Shown here in pieces: positions 16,565-24,763 of a stretch of 34,952 nt of DNA. Each line of letters opens with the position of its first letter. The first letter of the stretch is position 1. This stretch comes from Planctomycetaceae bacterium (lineage in GTDB: Bacteria > Planctomycetota > Planctomycetia > Pirellulales > Pirellulaceae). The position numbers and the translations under genes are program-made. The notes under the pieces are model-generated. The model made no database searches. It had not been told where the DNA came from and was given only the letters and a program-made list of their open reading frames with translations. The stretch is from NCBI GenBank assembly GCA_016794985.1, contig JAEUIQ010000050.1:1-34952 (forward strand), read 5' to 3'.

Positions 16565-17190
16565 GAGTTTGGTCCCGGCGACTCATTGGTTCGTTTCCGC
16601 GAAATGCATTTGGCCAGAGAACGGCGAATTCGCATCAGGATCATGCGAATGGCACCAGGCGTTCGAGCCGTATGTACTGCCAACACTTCCGCGGACTGCC
16701 CTTGAGCGTAATACCCGTCGACAATTTCACGATACTTGGGCTGCAGCAGTTCCAAGCATTCGGCCAACGCGACCAATTGGTTCCCCGACGATGAATCCGA
16801 ATCTTGCTCTAACAGGGTCTCGCCTTCCCGAGTATTCTCCGAACGTTGTTGCTGATACCTATTCAATAGGCCCTCGTAACGTTGGGTCGAGCGAAAATGA
16901 TTGGCCGCTTTACGTCGGGCGACCGCCACCAACCAGGCCGCTAGCGAGCCGACCGCCACTCGATCGTTGGCATCCGCCGAGGGGGGACGATTTTCCGAAC
17001 CTAGCGGCCCCCGCAATGCTTTTGCTAGATCGACGAAGACTTCTTGTGCTAAATCATCGACGTGATGGTCAGGTACCAACCGCGCCAGTCGCCATCGCAC
17101 CAGCCTTTGGTACCGACGAACAAGCTCGGCGAAGGCCAAACCGTCCCCACCGCTTACCGCTTTCAGAAGTTCATGATCCGCCGCGTCCAA
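16561..17190 (-). CDS. ECF-type sigma-70 family RNA polymerase sigma factor
   Basis: A 209-residue ECF sigma factor. Region 2 lies at ~17-100: FAELVRRYQRLVRWRLARLV, then DHHVDDLAQEVFVDLAKAL, the region 2.2 core-binding part, and WLVAVARRKAANHFRS, the region 2.3/2.4 part for -10 recognition. Region 4 lies at ~140-200 (LELLQPKYREIVDGYYAQG and AVHTARTPGAIRMILMRIRRSL, the helix-turn-helix for -35 recognition). An acidic linker at ~115-140 separates the two. It resembles the Rhodopirellula/Verrucomicrobium ECF group. The FecR-domain gene follows with a 4-nt overlap, typical of a sigma/regulator pair, so activity is probably controlled from the envelope. Confidence 0.92.
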   Translation of the reverse strand: MDAADHELLKAVSGGDGLAFAELVRRYQRLVRWRLARLVPDHHVDDLAQEVFVDLAKALRGPLGSENRPPSADANDRVAVGSLAAWLVAVARRKAANHFRSTQRYEGLLNRYQQQRSENTREGETLLEQDSDSSSGNQLVALAECLELLQPKYREIVDGYYAQGQSAEVLAVHTARTPGAIRMILMRIRRSLAKCISRKRTNESPGPNS

Positions 17191-17519
17191 GATGCTCGTC
17201 CCTATTTCCGATCATCCACTTTTCGTCGTCTGGCCAGCGTCGCGACAGCCCACTGAGGGCTGATCCTGGCAGTAGTCGCACGCTCTGCTCCTATTGTTAC
17301 AAGAATTCTGGCAAAAGAAAGCAAGATTCCTTCCGTTCTGACTCGAACGATTGCAAGGATTGTTCGGCGTTCCACTGCGACGATTGGTGTCAGGCCCGAG
17401 AGTGGTCCGGCTGTTGTTCTCGCTACCAGCGGACGATTTAGCGAAAGTATCCAACGAATTCCCGTCCGTAGCCGACATTCGCTCTAGGCACCGCCCATCA
17501 TCAAATAAAGGCCAGAAAT
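17191..17519. other. Divergent intergenic region upstream of the sigma factor and sterol desaturase genes
   Basis: About 330 bp lie between the minus-strand sigma gene and the plus-strand desaturase-like gene. It must carry both promoters. I could not assign -35/-10 elements with confidence. A minus-strand open frame (17212-17478) is Ser/Asn/Arg-rich, has no recognisable domain, and I do not count it as a gene. Confidence 0.4.
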
Positions 17520-18545
17520 ATGTTCGATGTCCTTTTCTCGTTGACGACCACAGCAGCGTGGTTTGCCATCTGCATGATCGTTTTTAGCGTGATGGCGATC
17601 CTGATTCCCTTGCACCCACGTCAACCTCTGTGGCGTCGCGAATCTTTCCTGGACACGCTTTATTGGTTCCTGCCCGCGGTGATTTATGCTCCGTTGAGCT
17701 TGTCCATGGTCGGGGCGGGGCTGTACCTCATGCACGGTGGCGACGAGCAGCGAATTGCGGCTTTCGTCAAACAGGGCTACCCGCCCATCGCCACCCAACC
17801 ACTGTGGCTACAGTTTGTGCTGCTGTTGATCGTCTCGGATTTCATCCAGTATTGGATCCACCGGGTGTTTCATCGCTCGGCCTTTTGGAAATTCCACGCC
17901 ATTCATCACTCGCCCAAAGAGGTCGACTGGATGGTGGCCGCTCGGTTTCATCCCATCAACTTCCTTGTGTCGTCGATGTTTGTCGGGACGCTGATGGTGC
18001 TTCTGGGCTTCTCACCCGTCTTGTTCGCAATGATGGTGCCGTTCAACTATCTGTATTCAGGTTTGGTCCATGCGAATGTCAAATGGACGTTCGGCCCCTT
18101 CAAGTATTTGTTGGCGAGCCCAATATTTCATCACTGGCACCACACCATGTCCGACCAGGGCGGCAACAAGAATTTCGCGCCGACTTTAGCGATTTACGAT
18201 TGGCTGTTTGGGACTTTCTACATGCCCACCGACAAGTTGCCGGAACAGTATGGCGTTGACAGTGATGACGTGCCCGAGAATTTCATGGGTCAATTGTTTT
18301 ACCCGTTCTTGAACCCCGATGTTCAAGCCTCTCTAGCCGCCAGTCAATCGTTGGCTCCGATCAGCCCGGTGGTTCCCGACTCGGCGGAAATCTCGGCAGC
18401 TCTGCCAACTGCCCACACGACCGAACCCGTCACTTCGAGCGAACTCGCCGAAACAGGATCGAACGATCATCAACCAACCGCCGTGCCCTGGGGTGTCTTT
18501 CCGGCAACCCAGGACCACCAACCTTCGACGGGTTCGCAGATTTAA
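17520..18545 (+). CDS. Sterol desaturase / fatty acid hydroxylase family membrane protein
   Basis: A 341-residue integral membrane di-iron enzyme of the fatty acid hydroxylase superfamily. The histidine boxes are HRVFH (114-118), HAIHH (126-130), H184 in HANVKW, and HHWHH (204-208), which together bind two irons. Hydrophobic helices lie at about 5-30, 45-70, 97-115 and 147-180. Family members use O2 to hydroxylate or desaturate sterols, fatty acids or sphingoid bases in the membrane; the substrate here is unknown. The last ~90 residues (Ser/Thr/Pro-rich, e.g. PVVPDSAEISAALPTAHT) are an extra, probably disordered tail. An AAAGG ribosome site precedes the ATG. The gene converges with the thioredoxin-like gene across only 17 nt. 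Confidence 0.92.
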   Translation: MFDVLFSLTTTAAWFAICMIVFSVMAILIPLHPRQPLWRRESFLDTLYWFLPAVIYAPLSLSMVGAGLYLMHGGDEQRIAAFVKQGYPPIATQPLWLQFVLLLIVSDFIQYWIHRVFHRSAFWKFHAIHHSPKEVDWMVAARFHPINFLVSSMFVGTLMVLLGFSPVLFAMMVPFNYLYSGLVHANVKWTFGPFKYLLASPIFHHWHHTMSDQGGNKNFAPTLAIYDWLFGTFYMPTDKLPEQYGVDSDDVPENFMGQLFYPFLNPDVQASLAASQSLAPISPVVPDSAEISAALPTAHTTEPVTSSELAETGSNDHQPTAVPWGVFPATQDHQPSTGSQI

Positions 18546-18562
18546 CACGACGCGGAGCCAGC

Positions 18563-19246
18563 CTATTTGGCAGCCCATGACCAGCGAGTCAGGAGTTCGT
18601 CGACTTTGTCACCGGACTTTTGTTTGATATCGAAACCAATCAGCAATTGGTTTGCTAGATGCAGCACCGGGACGGTCTGGGAGTTTGTGTTTCGCTGCCG
18701 CAGCAGCGCCTGCAAATCCGAGTTCGCCTGACTATCGGTGGTGATATTGCGTTTCTCAAACACTAATCCCGGAAAGAGCGGCAATACCTTCTTCAGATGT
18801 TGTTCCGCTTGATCACAATGCGGGCAGTTGGGTTTGCAATACATTTCGACCACTCGCAGTCGATCCATTTGAGCCGAAAAATCCGCATCGTCCTTCGCTT
18901 GATGAATTCCCCGATTCAAACCGTATACCAGCGGAACCGCCGTCGCCGGTAATTTGAGAGCGGCCTGAATCGCTTTCAGGCTTTTTTCCAGATCAGGATT
19001 CCCTGCCACATCGCGGGGGACGACTTTCAAACCAGGATTCTGAGTCGCGTATTCTCGAGCTCGTTTCAGCCAAGCCTCATCGTCCGGATTGCCGGCTCGA
19101 TAATACACATCGATTAGCAGTTGACGCTGACCGGCAGTCACGGCCCCTCCCACGACCGCCGCAGCCTCTGGCGAGTCCTGGGCCTTGACCGTCAGGCATT
19201 GAACTTGGATCCACAAACAAGTGAAACACAATAACCACAACTTCAT
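18563..19246 (-). CDS. Secreted thioredoxin-fold protein with CPHC motif
   Basis: A 227-residue protein with a signal peptide (MKLWLLCFTCLWIQVQC, probable cut near residue 22). The C-terminal half is thioredoxin/glutaredoxin-like: VVEMYCKPNCPHCDQAEQHL with CPHC at 141-144, and a TVPVLHL segment with the likely cis-proline P193. Residues ~40-125 look like a second, cysteine-free thioredoxin-like domain (LLIDVYYRAGNPDDEAWLKR). I start at the ATG at 19246, which has GGAG 7 nt upstream; a GTG at 19282 would overlap the previous gene and hide the signal peptide. It is probably an envelope disulfide or redox protein. It is the last gene of the parvulin-S46-DUF1569 cluster, 25 nt after DUF1569. Confidence 0.82.
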   Translation of the reverse strand: MKLWLLCFTCLWIQVQCLTVKAQDSPEAAAVVGGAVTAGQRQLLIDVYYRAGNPDDEAWLKRAREYATQNPGLKVVPRDVAGNPDLEKSLKAIQAALKLPATAVPLVYGLNRGIHQAKDDADFSAQMDRLRVVEMYCKPNCPHCDQAEQHLKKVLPLFPGLVFEKRNITTDSQANSDLQALLRQRNTNSQTVPVLHLANQLLIGFDIKQKSGDKVDELLTRWSWAAK

Positions 19247-19271
19247 GTACAACTCCGGCGAACGTTGAAAC

Positions 19272-19751
19272 CTATCGAACACTTTTCGGCACCAAGAAGC
19301 TCAAATGATGTTGCAAGTGAATGACTTGCAGATCGGCATGCTCTTCGTACGTCATTTTGCCGAATAAAGGTGAACCATGCACGGGACCGCGATGGCGTTT
19401 GAATCGCTCGACCATGCGTTCGAATTGCTCGACCGCGATGGCGTCTTGGTTCGGATCCGTCGACTTGACGGTTACAGGCATGGTGGGACTGCCAGGTTTG
19501 AAGGCTCGGTCGCGAAGAATCTTCTTGCGCATCCCACCCCCGACCGTGATCTTCGCCATCCATAACAGCCAATTGATTGGAAACATCGGACGTGGATAAC
19601 CATCCAGTGGAAAACTAAGCCAATCCGTACAATGGCCCAACACTTGGGAAAGGTTCCAGTTGCCCGCTTGTTGATAGCCGCTCTGCAACAATCGACGAGC
19701 GTCTTGCACCGCGTCATCCAAATTGCGAAATTCTAATTGTCTACGATCCAT
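19272..19751 (-). CDS. DUF1569 family protein (DinB-like fold)
   Basis: A 159-residue protein of the DUF1569 family, related in fold to DinB/YfiT helical-bundle proteins. Family features include LSQVLGHCTDWLSFPLDGYP near the N-terminus and EEHADLQVIHLQHHLSFL near the C-terminus, where histidines may bind a metal. The start is the ATG at 19751 (MDRRQLEFRNLDDAVQ). It shares one base with the TAA of the S46 peptidase gene (TAATG), so translation is coupled. A longer in-frame start further up would sit inside the peptidase gene and is unlikely. The enzymatic role, if any, is unknown; DinB-like relatives are often thiol-dependent metal enzymes. Confidence 0.85.
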   Translation of the reverse strand: MDRRQLEFRNLDDAVQDARRLLQSGYQQAGNWNLSQVLGHCTDWLSFPLDGYPRPMFPINWLLWMAKITVGGGMRKKILRDRAFKPGSPTMPVTVKSTDPNQDAIAVEQFERMVERFKRHRGPVHGSPLFGKMTYEEHADLQVIHLQHHLSFLVPKSVR

Positions 19752-22537
19752 TACTCTGTCGCATCCAAGATACCAGCGCTCATGTAAAGCGGGACCAGCG
19801 AAAACGTGACTTGCGAGTTTTTGATCACTTCCAATTCCGATAGCCAATTGGAAACTTGAGCCGGATCGTGCTTCTTGAACACGGCCACGCCCAAGTAATT
19901 GGACTCGGATGGGTGAGCAAATCGAACGGCCAAACGCAACTTGTCATCTTGATGCAAACCTTCCAGCTGCGTCCAACTTCGGCGCGCTGCCTCGGGTTCG
20001 ATCCCGGCGCCGTCAACGGGTCGAAACACGACGCAAACAAACTCTTCCATTTCTCCGATTCGAAAGCTCGAGTTGAAATTCCCAATTTGCGCAACCGCTG
20101 GGAAGGCTTCCAATTTCAACAATTGATTCTGGATGAATGGATCCGGTTGAAAAGCTTGTTGCAATTCGGCCGAGTCCTTGGCTCGCACATACACAATGCC
20201 TCGGAGCTGTCGCTGTGGATCTGCTAACGGCCCCGCCGCCGTCAAGCGGTCCATCGAATGCAGGCGTCGAAAATTCGTCAAGTGTTCCGCTTGCATCGTT
20301 TCGATCTGGGCTCGATCGAAGGTCCCCGTTGGAGTACCAGTAGTTAAGAATCCCCAGTAGTTTTGTCGGGGGACACCGACTTCCATTTCTGCAATCAAGT
20401 GCTGGGCCTGATAGACCGTACCGGTGATCCACAAAATGTACCGAATGTCCACACCAATCGATCGACTGTAGTCGGCGTTCCAAGCGAAGTCATTGATAGT
20501 GGCTTCGAAGGCACGATCGAAGTTCACGCCCACCAAGCGACCACTGGCATCCATGATCGGGCTTCCCGAATTTCCGCCGGTGGTGTCGGTGTCGTACAGC
20601 ATGTTGACGGGTACCTGTCCCAAGGCCTTGGCGGAATAGCCGCCGAAGTCGCCCGCGACGATCTTGTCCAAGACCACCGCGGGGGTATCGAAAGGCTCGG
20701 CCCCAATGGACTTCTGAGCCAATCCTCGCAAAGTCGTGAATGGCGACTTGAATACGGCGTCTTCAGGCGAAAATCCCTTGACCCGTCCCGTCGTCAAACG
20801 CAAGGTGGCATTGGCATCCGGCACGAACTGAGCGGCCAATTGTTGTTTCTTGAGCGTGATCAATTCGCCGTACAATTCGTTCAATCGACCCTGTCTTTGC
20901 TTCTCCAAACGTCGTAACTCGGTGAGGCGTGGGTACATGGCAATAACCCATTTCAGCGCCGGATCCGCCAAGCTACTCAGTTCGGCAGGACTCTTTCCTA
21001 TTACCTGATCCAAGTAATCGGCTTTCGACCAAGGACTGGCCGCGAACCATTGGTCCAACGGCTGCCCCAACACCTCAGCGGGTTGCAAGCGACGTCGTGC
21101 TGGGTCTGGGCTAGATTGGATCAACTGTTCCAGCAAGCCGGTTAAAATCTTGAGGTCCGTGGGAACATCTAAATCCTGCTGGACCAGACGCCACTGTTGA
21201 ACCGTCTGCGCGAAGTTGCGGTCCATGTACGCCGATTCTCGGTCCAAATCGGGTTTCGCACGCTCGACGGCCGCATCATAAACTTGGTAGGCCAAGTGCA
21301 GCGTGCGACAGGCGTCCACGAAACTGCGATCCAACATTTCTGATGCTGCACTGGCCGACATCTCGCGGTAAACAGCTTCGATCTCATCGAGCAATCTGCC
21401 ATGCTGCGACAGGCGTTGTGGATCGGCGCTTATGAACTGCCGCAACTCGGCTTCTTGTTGTTCCCGACGCTCGATTAACCCGGCTCGATTCAATCCCTTC
21501 AGTTGCCCACGAGCTCGTTTCTCGACATTGGCCAAACTCTTGATTCGATTGGCATGCTTGATGGCAATCGCGCGATTGTTTTGTCCTGCTTCTTCCATGA
21601 CGGCAATCTGCCATTGGTACGACTTCACCGTCCAAGGCAACGTCACGTCACGCAACATCTGAAGATAAGCAGCGGTATGGTGACGTACGGTTCGCCCAGG
21701 ATATCCGAGCAGCATCACCGCATCGCCTTCTGCGACCCCTTCTGGTCTGACTTGCAAGAATCGTTTCGGTTGGTAGGGGACGTTGTCCGGCGAATAATCC
21801 GCCGCCGATCCATCGGGGGCGGTATAAACTCGCATGAATGAGAAGTCGCCCGTGTGTCGCGGCCATTCCCAGTTATCCACTTCACCACCGAAGTTTCCCA
21901 CCGAGGCTGGCGGTGCAAAGACCAAACGAACGTCGCGCAAGTATTCGTAGAGAAACAGGCCGTAAGTTTGACCGATGAACATCTCGGCGACTTCGGCCCG
22001 CAAACCTGGGTTCGCTTGCTCCGCTTGCTGTTCCAAGATTTTTGACTGCTTTTCAATGGCTTGCGTTCGTTCGGTGAATTCCATGCCCGGTCGGACCACG
22101 CTGAGAACCTCGGCCGATACATCACGATAGGACTTCGTGATGCGAACGGTGAAGCCCGCGGCCGGGATTTCGTCGGAATACTGTTGCGCAATGAAACCAT
22201 TGGCCAAGAGATCGCGTTCTGTCGTGCTGTTGGCTTGAATCGCGCGATACGCGCAATGATGGTTGGTGAGGATCAATCCTCGCGGAGATACGAACGAACC
22301 CGTGCAGCCGTTGACTCGCACGATGCCGTCCACCAACGAGGTTCGGTTCGGATCAAAAATATCGCCTGCTTGCAAGCTGATGCCCCTGGCCGCCAGATCC
22401 ACTTGCTCGATCTCGCTGATCGGCAGCATCCCCTCGTCAGCCCTAACATTGACGCCCCCCCAAATCGACATCAGCCCCAACACTGCCGCCACACGGAATC
22501 GAATTGCCGCACTGAACCAAACGTTTCGAATCATCAT
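19751..22537 (-). CDS. S46 family dipeptidyl-peptidase (DPP7/DPP11-like)
   Basis: A 928-residue serine peptidase of family S46, which removes dipeptides from peptide N-termini. The chymotrypsin-like triad is visible: His in ILTNHHCAYR (His94), the aspartate-bearing block VDNWEWPRHTGDFS, and Ser657 in GGNSGSPIM. The long helical insert (~330-560) is typical of S46. I start at the ATG at 22537 (MMIRNVWFSAAIRFRVAAVL), which gives a signal peptide cut near ADEG; a TTG at 22588 would precede it. GGAAG lies ~8 nt upstream. In S46 enzymes the residue 18 after the catalytic Ser decides P1 choice: Gly in DPP7, Arg in DPP11. Here the segment reads VGVNFDRAFEAT with Arg, suggesting Asp/Glu preference. 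It lies 63 nt downstream of the parvulin gene. Confidence 0.93.
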   Translation of the reverse strand: MMIRNVWFSAAIRFRVAAVLGLMSIWGGVNVRADEGMLPISEIEQVDLAARGISLQAGDIFDPNRTSLVDGIVRVNGCTGSFVSPRGLILTNHHCAYRAIQANSTTERDLLANGFIAQQYSDEIPAAGFTVRITKSYRDVSAEVLSVVRPGMEFTERTQAIEKQSKILEQQAEQANPGLRAEVAEMFIGQTYGLFLYEYLRDVRLVFAPPASVGNFGGEVDNWEWPRHTGDFSFMRVYTAPDGSAADYSPDNVPYQPKRFLQVRPEGVAEGDAVMLLGYPGRTVRHHTAAYLQMLRDVTLPWTVKSYQWQIAVMEEAGQNNRAIAIKHANRIKSLANVEKRARGQLKGLNRAGLIERREQQEAELRQFISADPQRLSQHGRLLDEIEAVYREMSASAASEMLDRSFVDACRTLHLAYQVYDAAVERAKPDLDRESAYMDRNFAQTVQQWRLVQQDLDVPTDLKILTGLLEQLIQSSPDPARRRLQPAEVLGQPLDQWFAASPWSKADYLDQVIGKSPAELSSLADPALKWVIAMYPRLTELRRLEKQRQGRLNELYGELITLKKQQLAAQFVPDANATLRLTTGRVKGFSPEDAVFKSPFTTLRGLAQKSIGAEPFDTPAVVLDKIVAGDFGGYSAKALGQVPVNMLYDTDTTGGNSGSPIMDASGRLVGVNFDRAFEATINDFAWNADYSRSIGVDIRYILWITGTVYQAQHLIAEMEVGVPRQNYWGFLTTGTPTGTFDRAQIETMQAEHLTNFRRLHSMDRLTAAGPLADPQRQLRGIVYVRAKDSAELQQAFQPDPFIQNQLLKLEAFPAVAQIGNFNSSFRIGEMEEFVCVVFRPVDGAGIEPEAARRSWTQLEGLHQDDKLRLAVRFAHPSESNYLGVAVFKKHDPAQVSNWLSELEVIKNSQVTFSLVPLYMSAGILDATE

Positions 22538-22600
22538 GACGTGAGACTTCCACAGCTTCCGGGGATTGCCTTTGACAAATTCCGCCAACCGAGAGGCGTA

Positions 22601-23089
22601 CTACTCCAGGCGTTTGATAATGTGCCAACCAAATTGGCTGTCGGACTTGCTGTACTCCGCCAAACCGACCTCGCCGACCTTGAGTTGAAACGAAACATCA
22701 CCAAAGGCCTTGACCATGTCACTGCGCGGTATGACATCTTGGGTCATCATGTTGTCCACGCCGAAATCGGCCAGCGAGTAAATTCCCGGGGCGGAATCAT
22801 CCGTATGTGTTTTCACCAAAGCGTCGAAGTCTTCGCCTGCTTGGGCCTTGGCCAGCACCTCATTCGCTAACTGTTCCGCTTCCGCCTTGGTCCTGGTAAC
22901 GTTCTTGGTGATGATGGTCCCATCAAAGGCAATCAGAATGTGCTGAACTTTGATGATGCCTTCTTTCGCTGCCTGGAGTGGCTGGACCGGACCCGCCGCA
23001 TCCTTTTTGGCCGCCGGGGTCGTCTTGGTTTGACAAGCTACCGTCATACAGACCGCAGCGCCTAGCAAAATCGTGCACAAAATTTTCAT
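22601..23089 (-). CDS. Parvulin-type peptidyl-prolyl isomerase lipoprotein
   Basis: A 162-residue lipoprotein. The signal peptide MKILCTILLGAAVCMTVAC ends in a lipobox TVAC with the lipidated Cys at position 19. The mature part (~45-162) is a PpiC/parvulin domain: IIKVQHILIAFDG, AEAEQLANEVLAKAQAGEDFDALVKTH, and the typical ending SQFGWHIIKRLE. It should help fold secreted proteins at the membrane. I use the ATG at 23089; a TTG two codons earlier is possible. It is the first gene of a cluster continuing into the S46 peptidase 63 nt downstream, so a shared envelope-protein role is likely. Confidence 0.9.
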   Translation of the reverse strand: MKILCTILLGAAVCMTVACQTKTTPAAKKDAAGPVQPLQAAKEGIIKVQHILIAFDGTIITKNVTRTKAEAEQLANEVLAKAQAGEDFDALVKTHTDDSAPGIYSLADFGVDNMMTQDVIPRSDMVKAFGDVSFQLKVGEVGLAEYSKSDSQFGWHIIKRLE

Positions 23090-23474
23090 TCGCAATCACT
23101 CGCTAACCAGGGGTTCTCTCGAACGCGACGGTCGAAGCCACTCTTGCGACCGTTGCTCGTTCCAATGTACCGATTCCCAGAATTTCTCGGAACCGGACCA
23201 CTGCCGACTGCCAGCGACTTCCGCCACCGCCGCTACATTCTACCAAATCGGTAGGCTTCGCCGGTTCCGCACAAAGCGATTGAAGCACGCCTTGGGTACG
23301 ATGAAAATCACTGTCAACCGTGGCAAAACCGTCAAAAATTTGGTCGGAATATGCCGAAAACTCTGAACGAACGACCCCGAATTGTGGGAAACGGCCATCC
23401 GATCTTCCGCTGGCTCCAACGTCCGGAAATCGCCGTTGGAGTAGGCAACCCCGCCCCATTCATGGAACCGCCAC
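23090..23474. other. Intergenic region between parvulin and fatty acid desaturase genes
   Basis: About 385 bp lie between divergent genes. It should hold promoters for both. No repeat, known RNA or convincing small gene was seen. Confidence 0.4.
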
Positions 23475-24560
23475 ATGTCGCAACTCACTATCAAGCAAGC
23501 TCGCGTCTTGGTCGCTGATTTGTTTCGGCCCAATCCATCGATCTATTGGACAGACTTTCTGTTGAGCCTGACGGTTGGCTACACGACTTCGCTGATTGTT
23601 TTGAAGTCTTCAGCCCCCCTTGGAATCAAGTTCGCGTGTTTCGGTATTGCAGCAGTGGCTTTGTACCGAGTCAGCCTGTTCATGCACGAAATCGCTCACA
23701 TGCCGGCCGGACAAATGCGTGGTTTCAAAATCACGTGGAATATTCTGGCGGGAATCCCGCTCATGCTGCCGTCGTTCTTTTACGACACGCATCGCGAACA
23801 TCACAACACGCGTCACTATGGGACCGACGATGATGGCGAATACTTGCCGTTGGCCAATGGCAGTTGGAGTGGATTGATCAAGTACTTTGCGCAAGTACTC
23901 TACTTGCCATTGATTACGTTCGTCCGTCATTTGCTGATCACCCCGATTTCCTTGGTCTGCCCTCCAGTTCGCCGCTGGGTCTGGGAGCATTGGTCGAGCT
24001 TCGTCATCGACCTTTCCTTCAAACGAAAGCTGCGGCCCAATGACCCCGTTCACTTGTGGTTGGCCATGGAGATTGCGTGTCACTTGCGCGCGGTGGCATT
24101 GATTGCGTTGATCATCATGGGTGTTGACCCTTGGCAGAACGCTTTGATCATGTACGGTCTTTCCGTCACCATCCTGACGATGAATCATTTCCGCACCTTG
24201 GCGGCTCATCGTTACGTCAGCCACGGCGAAGCGATGAGTTTGGAAGACCAGTTGCTGGACTCGGTTGACCTGCCGAATCGCCACTGGATCACGTTGGCTC
24301 TATGTCCGGTGGGTTTGCGATTCCATGCCTTGCATCACTTGTTTCCTGGGATGCCGTATCACAATCTCGAAACAGCTCACTACCGTTTGATGGAACAATT
24401 ACCAGCGACCCATCCCTATCGCCAATGCGTCGCGTCGTCAATGGTCCAAGTCATTCAAGAGCTGCTGGCCCATATTCGCGTCAATAGCCAATTGGCGTTG
24501 TCACCACATGGTATTTCGAGTCCCACCTCCCCAGCCAACTCGGAGCAACGTGCCGCTTAA
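23475..24560 (+). CDS. Fatty acid desaturase family protein
   Basis: A 361-residue integral membrane di-iron desaturase. Three histidine boxes are seen: HEIAH (71-75), HREHH with following H114 (106-114), and HALHH (284-288) in LRFHALHHLFPGMPYHN. Further conserved histidines are H238 and H245. Hydrophobic spans lie around 27-45, 52-70, 88-103, 138-160 and 203-232. Family members insert double bonds in membrane lipid acyl chains using O2 and a reductant; the position and substrate cannot be told from sequence. The last ~30 residues (SPHGISSPTSPANSEQRAA) are a disordered tail. It is a single gene, ending 39 nt before a strong terminator. Confidence 0.93.
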   Translation: MSQLTIKQARVLVADLFRPNPSIYWTDFLLSLTVGYTTSLIVLKSSAPLGIKFACFGIAAVALYRVSLFMHEIAHMPAGQMRGFKITWNILAGIPLMLPSFFYDTHREHHNTRHYGTDDDGEYLPLANGSWSGLIKYFAQVLYLPLITFVRHLLITPISLVCPPVRRWVWEHWSSFVIDLSFKRKLRPNDPVHLWLAMEIACHLRAVALIALIIMGVDPWQNALIMYGLSVTILTMNHFRTLAAHRYVSHGEAMSLEDQLLDSVDLPNRHWITLALCPVGLRFHALHHLFPGMPYHNLETAHYRLMEQLPATHPYRQCVASSMVQVIQELLAHIRVNSQLALSPHGISSPTSPANSEQRAA

Positions 24561-24599
24561 GTCGAGGGCGACGAAGCATGGTTTTCGAATATTCTCCCC

Positions 24600-24628
24600 A
24601 TGCCACCGCTGGCCGGTGGCATTTTTTT
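24600..24628 (+). terminator. Intrinsic terminator of the fatty acid desaturase gene
   Basis: A perfect 9-bp stem, ATGCCACCG (24600-24608) with CGGTGGCAT (24614-24622), has a 5-nt CTGGC loop and runs into seven Ts (24622-24628, the first shared with the stem). It lies 40 nt past the desaturase stop. The reverse strand lacks a T-run after the stem, so it works for plus-strand transcription only. Confidence 0.88.
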
Positions 24629-24763
24629 GGCGGATGCCGTTCGGCAATTCCATTCGGACGAACAACGCTTTACAGGCACGGTTTTCCCGCGCGATGTGCG
24701 AGACGAAATTCGCGAAAACGCGTCGCCATCGCTGCGGCGGCCTGCCGACGATCTAACTTTTGA

